Positions 59,588 through 64,000 of a DNA stretch of 64,000 nt are shown here, in pieces. The translations under genes were made by a program, and so were the position numbers. Numbering within the stretch: position 1 is the stretch's first letter; every line of letters starts with the position of its first letter. The notes beneath the pieces are model-generated. The model did not search any database and was not told the origin of the DNA. It worked only from the letters and a program-made list of their open reading frames with translations. Location of the stretch: assembly GCF_003999975.1 (NCBI RefSeq), contig NZ_RJAC01000002.1:620001-684000 (forward strand), in the 5' to 3' direction. The stretch is from Actinoplanes solisilvae (GTDB taxonomy: Bacteria; Actinomycetota; Actinomycetes; Mycobacteriales; Micromonosporaceae).

Positions 59588-60507
59588 CAGGCCTTGATCC
59601 CCCACGAGGCGGTCCAGCGCTCGCCCGGCGCCAGCACGATCAGGTCGCGCCCGGTGCGGAACGAGTCGGGCGGGCAGGTCATCGGCTCGATCGCCACCGA
59701 GCGGCGGAACCGCTCGCCGTGCAGGGTGTCGCCCGTGAAGACCTGCCAGTAGCGGAACTTCTCGTCGGCCCAGACCACGATCTTGCGGTCGGAGGACGGG
59801 TCGGCGATGGTCACCTCGGTGATGCCGTCGGCGTCGTGCGTGATTTCGCCGAAGCTGGTGTCGAGCACCAGGTCACCGATGCGGCGGGGCTCGGTGAAGT
59901 CGTAGTCGGTGCCGGCGACCGCGGAGGCCCCGATCGGCAGCAGCCGGCCGTCGGCCACGATGCGCGTGCGGCCGGGCACGTGCAGCACCGTGTCGTTCAC
60001 GCCGACACCGGGAAGCTGCAGGTAGGGGTGGACCGAGTAGCCCCAGGGCGCGTTCGACGGCGAGTTGTTGACGACCTCCTGGTCGCAGCGCAGCCCGGCG
60101 GCCGAGATCGACCACGTCGTACGCAGGGTCAGCCACCACGGGTAGCCGATCTGGGCCGGCACCTCGACCTCGAGGGTCAACGACGACGGCGTCTGCTCGA
60201 CCAGCGACCAGCGACTCCAGTTGACCAGGCCGTGGATGGCGTTGTGCTTGGCCGGCTCGGTCAGCGGGAGCTGGTAGTCCTGCCCCTCGAACGTGTATTT
60301 ACCGTCGCGGATGCGGTTGGGCCAGGGCGCCAGGATCTGACCGGCCGAGGCCGGGGAGAGCTCGTCCGCCTCGAAACCGTCGAGCACCGCGACATCGCCG
60401 ACGGAATAGCCGCGCAGCACGCCGCCGACCTCCACGACGACGGCGCTCTGCCCGTCCGACTCGATGGACCACTGGGTGCCGGATTTCGCGGCAACGACAC
60501 TCGTCAT
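59587..60507 (-). CDS. Aldose 1-epimerase
   Basis: The 306-residue protein is a galactose mutarotase-like enzyme. Key positions are P-W-P-N-R-I, H-N-A-I-H-G-L (catalytic His), G-Y-S-V-H-P-Y-L and the base E in V-A-I-E-P-M-T-C. It interconverts sugar anomers. It is directly followed by the nitroreductase gene. Confidence 0.9.
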   Translation of the reverse strand: MTSVVAAKSGTQWSIESDGQSAVVVEVGGVLRGYSVGDVAVLDGFEADELSPASAGQILAPWPNRIRDGKYTFEGQDYQLPLTEPAKHNAIHGLVNWSRWSLVEQTPSSLTLEVEVPAQIGYPWWLTLRTTWSISAAGLRCDQEVVNNSPSNAPWGYSVHPYLQLPGVGVNDTVLHVPGRTRIVADGRLLPIGASAVAGTDYDFTEPRRIGDLVLDTSFGEITHDADGITEVTIADPSSDRKIVVWADEKFRYWQVFTGDTLHGERFRRSVAIEPMTCPPDSFRTGRDLIVLAPGERWTASWGIKA

Positions 60508-60517
60508 GGCTTGGACA

Positions 60518-61849
60518 TTATCGGTTCGCCTCGTCGGGGTTGTCAGCCACGGGGGACGCGGGTGGCCGGTATCGCAGCAGGGCCGGGAACGTCGCTGCCA
60601 GCACGACCGCGAGTCCGGCGGCCGCGAAGCCTCCGCCCGCCCACGAGAAGGTCGTCGAGGAGAGCTCCGCCGTGCCGCCGGCGCGCAGGTCGCCGAGGCG
60701 CGGGCCGCCGGCGACCACCACCGTGAAGACCCCCTGCAGGCGGCCGCGCAGGTGGTCGGGTGCGTAGACCTGCAGGATCGACTGCCGGTAGACCGCGCTG
60801 ACCAGGTCGGCCGCCCCGCCCACGGCCAGCAGCAGCACCATCAGCCACAGACTGTGGGCCAGGCCGGAGAGCCCGATGGCCACACCCCAGGCCACCACGG
60901 CGATGACCAGCGCGACGCCCTGGCGCTTGACCCGGCCGATCCAGCCCGAGGTCAGGCCGCCGACCACCGAGCCGATCGCGATCGCGGCGAACAGCCAGCC
61001 GACCGCCCAGTCCCCGCCGAACCGGTCGGCCGCCACCTCGGGGAAGAGCGCCCGGGGCATGGCGAAGACCATCGCGATGATGTCGACGGCGAACGAGAGC
61101 AGCAGCACCGGCTGGGTGACCAGGAACCGCAGGCCGTCCACCACGCCGCGCAGGCCCGCGCTGGGCTTGGGGGCGCCCGGCTCGTGCTCGACCGGCGGGA
61201 TCGAGGGCAGTTTCCAGGTGGCCCAGAACGAGATCGTGAAGAGCACCGCGTCGACCAGGTAGGCGACGGTGACGCCGGTGCCCGAGCCGGCGACCGCGAA
61301 GATCAGGCCGGCCGCCAAGGGTCCGAGCACGCCGCCGGCTGTCGTGGTCGTATAGGCCAGCGTGTTCGCGGCCGGAACCAGGCCGCCCGGCACGATCCGC
61401 GGGATGATCGCCTGCCGGGTCGGCGTGCTGATCGCGAAGCCGGCCGACTGCACCGCGGTCAGCACCAGCAGCAACCACCCGCTGTTGACGCTGAACAGCG
61501 CCTGCACCAGCAGCCCGGCGGTCGCCAGCCAGGCCAGCATCGAGCTGGCCAGCAGCAGCTTGCGCCGGTCGACGACGTCGGCCAGGGCACCGCCCCACAG
61601 ACCGAAGACCAGCAGCGGCACCAGACCGGCGATACCGAGCAGGCCGACCCAGGCCGAGGAGTGCGTGATCGCGTACATCTCGACCGGCACGGCCACGGAG
61701 GTGAACTGGAACCCGAAGAACGCGACGCCGTTGCCGATCCACATCCGCCGATAGGCCTTCACCCGCAGCGGGCGGATGTCGATCACCCAGGACTTGCGTT
61801 CACGCTCTTCGACGAGCTTCTCGGTGGATTCGACCGAGTCCTGGCTCAC
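60518..61849 (-). CDS. MFS transporter (DHA3/EntS-like)
   Basis: The 443-residue protein has about 12 helices and the DHA3 features [11 protein letters not shown] and [11 protein letters not shown] (motif A). It may export a siderophore or drug. The GTG start overlaps the pdxH stop (GTGA), so it is translationally coupled to pdxH. Confidence 0.85.
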   Translation of the reverse strand: MSQDSVESTEKLVEERERKSWVIDIRPLRVKAYRRMWIGNGVAFFGFQFTSVAVPVEMYAITHSSAWVGLLGIAGLVPLLVFGLWGGALADVVDRRKLLLASSMLAWLATAGLLVQALFSVNSGWLLLVLTAVQSAGFAISTPTRQAIIPRIVPGGLVPAANTLAYTTTTAGGVLGPLAAGLIFAVAGSGTGVTVAYLVDAVLFTISFWATWKLPSIPPVEHEPGAPKPSAGLRGVVDGLRFLVTQPVLLLSFAVDIIAMVFAMPRALFPEVAADRFGGDWAVGWLFAAIAIGSVVGGLTSGWIGRVKRQGVALVIAVVAWGVAIGLSGLAHSLWLMVLLLAVGGAADLVSAVYRQSILQVYAPDHLRGRLQGVFTVVVAGGPRLGDLRAGGTAELSSTTFSWAGGGFAAAGLAVVLAATFPALLRYRPPASPVADNPDEANR

Positions 61850-62502
61850 GGCGCCAGCCTCTCGACGACCCAAGAGCCTTCCCCCGTACGGCGGTAGCGC
61901 AGCCGATCGTGCAAGCGGTTGCTTCGCCCCTGCCAGAACTCGACCGTCTCGGGCGTCACCCGGAACCCGCCCCAGTGCTCCGGCGCCGTCACCGGACGGC
62001 CGGCGAAGCGCTGCTCAGCGGCGGCCAGTCCGGCTTCGACGGCATCCCGGTCGGGCAGCACCGACGACTGCGGACTGGCCCACGCCCCGAGCTGCGAGCC
62101 CCGCGGCCGCGACGCGAAGTAGGCCTCGGTCTCGGCCCGGCTCACCCGCTGCACCGCCCCGCCCACCAGCACCTGCCGTTGCATCGGGAACCACGGGAAG
62201 ACCAGGCTCGCGTACGGGTTGCCGCCCAGCTCGCCGCCCTTGCGTGACGCATAGTTGGTGTAAAACACGAAACCACGCTCGTCGTACTCCTTGAGCAGGA
62301 CCGTGCGCGCCGAGGGCCGCCCGTCCGGGGTCGCCGACGCCACGATCATCGCGTTCGGCTCGGGCAGCCCGAACGCGGCCGCGTCGGCGAACCAGGCCCC
62401 GAACTGGGTGTGCCAGTCCGCCGCGAGATCCGTCTCGAGCAGCGCGCCGCGCGCGGTGTAGTCGCGCCGCATGCTCGCGGGCGACGGTGGTTCGACTGTC
62501 AC
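61846..62502 (-). CDS. pdxH: Pyridoxamine 5'-phosphate oxidase
   Basis: The 218-residue FMN enzyme makes pyridoxal 5'-phosphate. Visible parts are [16 protein letters not shown], the substrate-side [13 protein letters not shown] and the ending [16 protein letters not shown] before the GTG at 62502 sets the start. It diverges from citA. Confidence 0.93.
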   Translation of the reverse strand: MTVEPPSPASMRRDYTARGALLETDLAADWHTQFGAWFADAAAFGLPEPNAMIVASATPDGRPSARTVLLKEYDERGFVFYTNYASRKGGELGGNPYASLVFPWFPMQRQVLVGGAVQRVSRAETEAYFASRPRGSQLGAWASPQSSVLPDRDAVEAGLAAAEQRFAGRPVTAPEHWGGFRVTPETVEFWQGRSNRLHDRLRYRRTGEGSWVVERLAP

Positions 62503-62686
62503 CAGGGCTCCTGCTTCCTTCGTCCGGCCGATCTTCGGCCGCAACGACCGTAAGTCGCTTCGGGCCACACGTCAGGTCGGTGAGGATGGGTGTCGCGGAG
62601 AGCACATCGCGGTGGGTCGACCGACGGTTACCCGGCGAGCAAGATGAAACACCTACAGCACGGGGTGGGAACACTCAGGGAGGATC

Positions 62687-63784
62687 GTGGCGGAATTGGA
62701 TGACGTGGTCGCGTTCGAGACCGAGATCTCCGAGCCTGACGAGGCCGGTGGCGCGCTGCGATACCGCGGCGTCGACATCGAGGACCTGATCGGGCAGGTC
62801 TCGTTCGGCAACGTCTGGGGACTGCTCGTCGACGGCCTGTTCGGGCCGGGGCTACCGCCCGCCGAGCCGTTCCCGGTGCCGGTGCACTCCGGCGACATCC
62901 GGGTCGACGTGCAGTCGGCGGTCGCGATGCTGGCGCCCTACTGGGGACTCAACCAGCTCCTCGACATCGACGACGAGCAGGCCCGGCGCGACCTGGCCCG
63001 GGTTTCGGTCACCGCGCTCTCCTTCGTCGCCCAGGCCGCCCGTGGGCTGGGCCTGCCGGCCGTGCCCCAGAAAGACATCGACAAGGCCGAGACGGTCGTC
63101 GAGCGGTTCATGCGGCGCTGGCGGGGCGAGCCCGACCCGCGCCACGTCCGGGCCGTCGACGCCTACTTCATCTCCGCCGCCGAGCACGGCATGAGCGCCT
63201 CCACACTCACCACCCGCGTGGTCGCCTCGACCGGCGCCGACGTGGCCGCCTGCATCTCCTCGGGCATCGGCGCGCTCTCCGGCCCGCTCGACGGCGGCGC
63301 CCCCTCCCGCGTGCTGACCATGCTCGAAGACGTCGAGCGCAGCGGCGACGCCGAGGCGTACGTGAAGGGCGTCCTCGACCGCGGCGAGCGGCTCATGGGC
63401 TTCGGCCACCGGCTCTACCGCACCAGCGAAGACCCGCGCGCCCGGGTGCTGCGGCGCACGGCCCGCGAGCTGTCCGCCCCGCGCTACGAGGTGGCGGTGG
63501 CACTCGAGCGGGCCGCCCTGGCCGAGCTGGCCGCGCGCAAGCCCGACCGGCCACTGCCCACCAACGTGGAGTTCTGGTCGGCCGTGGTGCTCGACTTCGC
63601 CGAGGTGCCGGGCCACATGTTCAGCTCGATGTTCACCTGCGCGCGGGTGGCCGGCTGGAGCGCCCACGTGCTCGAACAGAAGCGTCTCGGCCGGGTCGTG
63701 CATCCGAGCGTCCGCTATGTGGGAGCCGCGCCCCGCAAGCCGCAGCAGGTCGAGGGCTGGGACGTGCTTCCGCATAATGTGTAG
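62687..63784 (+). CDS. citA: Citrate synthase 2 (short type)
   Basis: The 365-residue protein is a short citrate synthase of the actinobacterial type. It has L-R-Y-R-G-V-D-I-E-D-L, the H-G-M-S-A-S-T block, G-P-L-D-G-G-A and M-G-F-G-H-R-L-Y. It condenses oxaloacetate with acetyl-CoA. The GTG start follows GGGAGG. SerC follows by 2 bp. The standard catalytic histidines appear intact in these blocks. Confidence 0.9.
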   Translation: MAELDDVVAFETEISEPDEAGGALRYRGVDIEDLIGQVSFGNVWGLLVDGLFGPGLPPAEPFPVPVHSGDIRVDVQSAVAMLAPYWGLNQLLDIDDEQARRDLARVSVTALSFVAQAARGLGLPAVPQKDIDKAETVVERFMRRWRGEPDPRHVRAVDAYFISAAEHGMSASTLTTRVVASTGADVAACISSGIGALSGPLDGGAPSRVLTMLEDVERSGDAEAYVKGVLDRGERLMGFGHRLYRTSEDPRARVLRRTARELSAPRYEVAVALERAALAELAARKPDRPLPTNVEFWSAVVLDFAEVPGHMFSSMFTCARVAGWSAHVLEQKRLGRVVHPSVRYVGAAPRKPQQVEGWDVLPHNV

Positions 63785-63786
63785 CC

Positions 63787-64000
63787 GTGACTGACATCCG
63801 CATCCCAGACGCACTCAAGCCCGTCGACGGACGCTTCGGGTCCGGCCCGAGCAAGGTTCGTCCCGAGGGTGTCGAGTCGCTGGCCGCGGTGTCCCGCACG
63901 TTCCTCGGCACGTCCCACCGGCAGAAGACGGTGAAAGACCAGGTCGCCCGTCTGCGGCGCGGCCTGGCCGAGTTCTTCGCCATGCCCGAGGGCTACGAGG
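63787..64000 (+). CDS. serC: Phosphoserine aminotransferase (partial, cut by window end)
   Basis: Only the first 71 codons are in the window. They read M-T-D-I-R-I-P, then K-P-V-D-G-R-F-G-S-G-P-S-K-V-R-P, which is the opening of actinobacterial SerC, and H-R-Q-K-T-V-K. SerC is a PLP enzyme of serine (and in some bacteria pyridoxal) synthesis. The GTG start follows the citA stop by two bases. Confidence 0.88.
   Translation, partial: MTDIRIPDALKPVDGRFGSGPSKVRPEGVESLAAVSRTFLGTSHRQKTVKDQVARLRRGLAEFFAMPEGYE

Noticed and set aside
1..64000. CRISPR arrays, tRNA or rRNA genes, intact transposases, prophage genes
   Set aside because: None was seen on reading; the few repeats are short operators, hairpins or a lone inverted repeat.

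Overview
The window is high-GC DNA with frequent GTG starts, GTGA/ATGA stop-start overlaps and strong third-position GC. It contains an actinomycete-type citA-serC pair next to pdxH, a SARP/BTAD regulator, an ECF sigma/anti-sigma pair, a PspC protein and ydaO-type c-di-AMP leaders in front of secreted wall hydrolases. This points to a filamentous actinobacterium. A Micromonosporaceae member (Actinoplanes-like) is my best guess, but it is an inference. No tRNA, rRNA, CRISPR array or intact transposase was seen.

Layout. 0.4-5.7 kb: a GNAT acetyltransferase, then a histidine kinase / response regulator / MMPL exporter operon. 5.7-14.8 kb (minus strand): a tightly coupled operon running acyl carrier protein, SDR reductase, acyl-AMP ligase, LuxE-like acyl-protein synthetase, LuxC-like acyl reductase and two tandem paralogous large membrane proteins of GT-C type. 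15.0-21.2 kb (plus strand, divergent from it): a pseudaminic-acid-type sugar operon (pseB, pseC, an unrecognised GT-B-like protein, a methyltransferase-like coiled-coil protein, an SpsF/PseF-like cytidylyltransferase, pseG). The two halves share one 191-bp intergenic region and look like one surface-glycan system joining a nucleotide-activated sugar to Lux-type fatty-acyl chemistry. This is the most unusual locus here.

21.2-32.5 kb: quinone reductase, XRE regulator, a lone receiver protein, MFS exporter, S66 peptidase, a LuxR-type regulator with a degenerate receiver diverging from a giant SARP-ATPase, an anti-sigma/ECF sigma pair and a secreted neprosin-domain protein. 32.5-42.2 kb: a noncoding stretch ending in a Cys-rich leader peptide, then cysteine dioxygenase and rhodanese; an MFS exporter with a divergent TetR operon that also carries a TPR-GGDEF diguanylate cyclase; a lipoprotein; a LacI regulator divergent from an MFS exporter; a small Atu4866-like protein; and a TetR regulator.

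42.4-56.1 kb: envelope biology. A TagGH/Wzm-Wzt-type ABC exporter; two divergent paralogous secreted coiled-coil hydrolases, each behind its own c-di-AMP riboswitch; a GH65 phosphorylase and beta-phosphoglucomutase with an anti-sigma-type ATPase and an MsmK/UgpC-type ATPase; a GT2-TagF fusion; and a CDP-alcohol phosphotransferase. 56.3-64 kb: housekeeping and metabolic genes (PspC, DUF4230, acyl-CoA dehydrogenase, nitroreductase, aldose epimerase, MFS, pdxH, citA and the first part of serC, cut by the window end).

Regulatory DNA is unusually readable: three 13-bp palindromes at an exact 18-bp period, two LacI half-palindrome pairs, an 11-bp-period triple repeat typical of SARP sites, two riboswitches, one attenuator-like leader peptide and several strong terminators.
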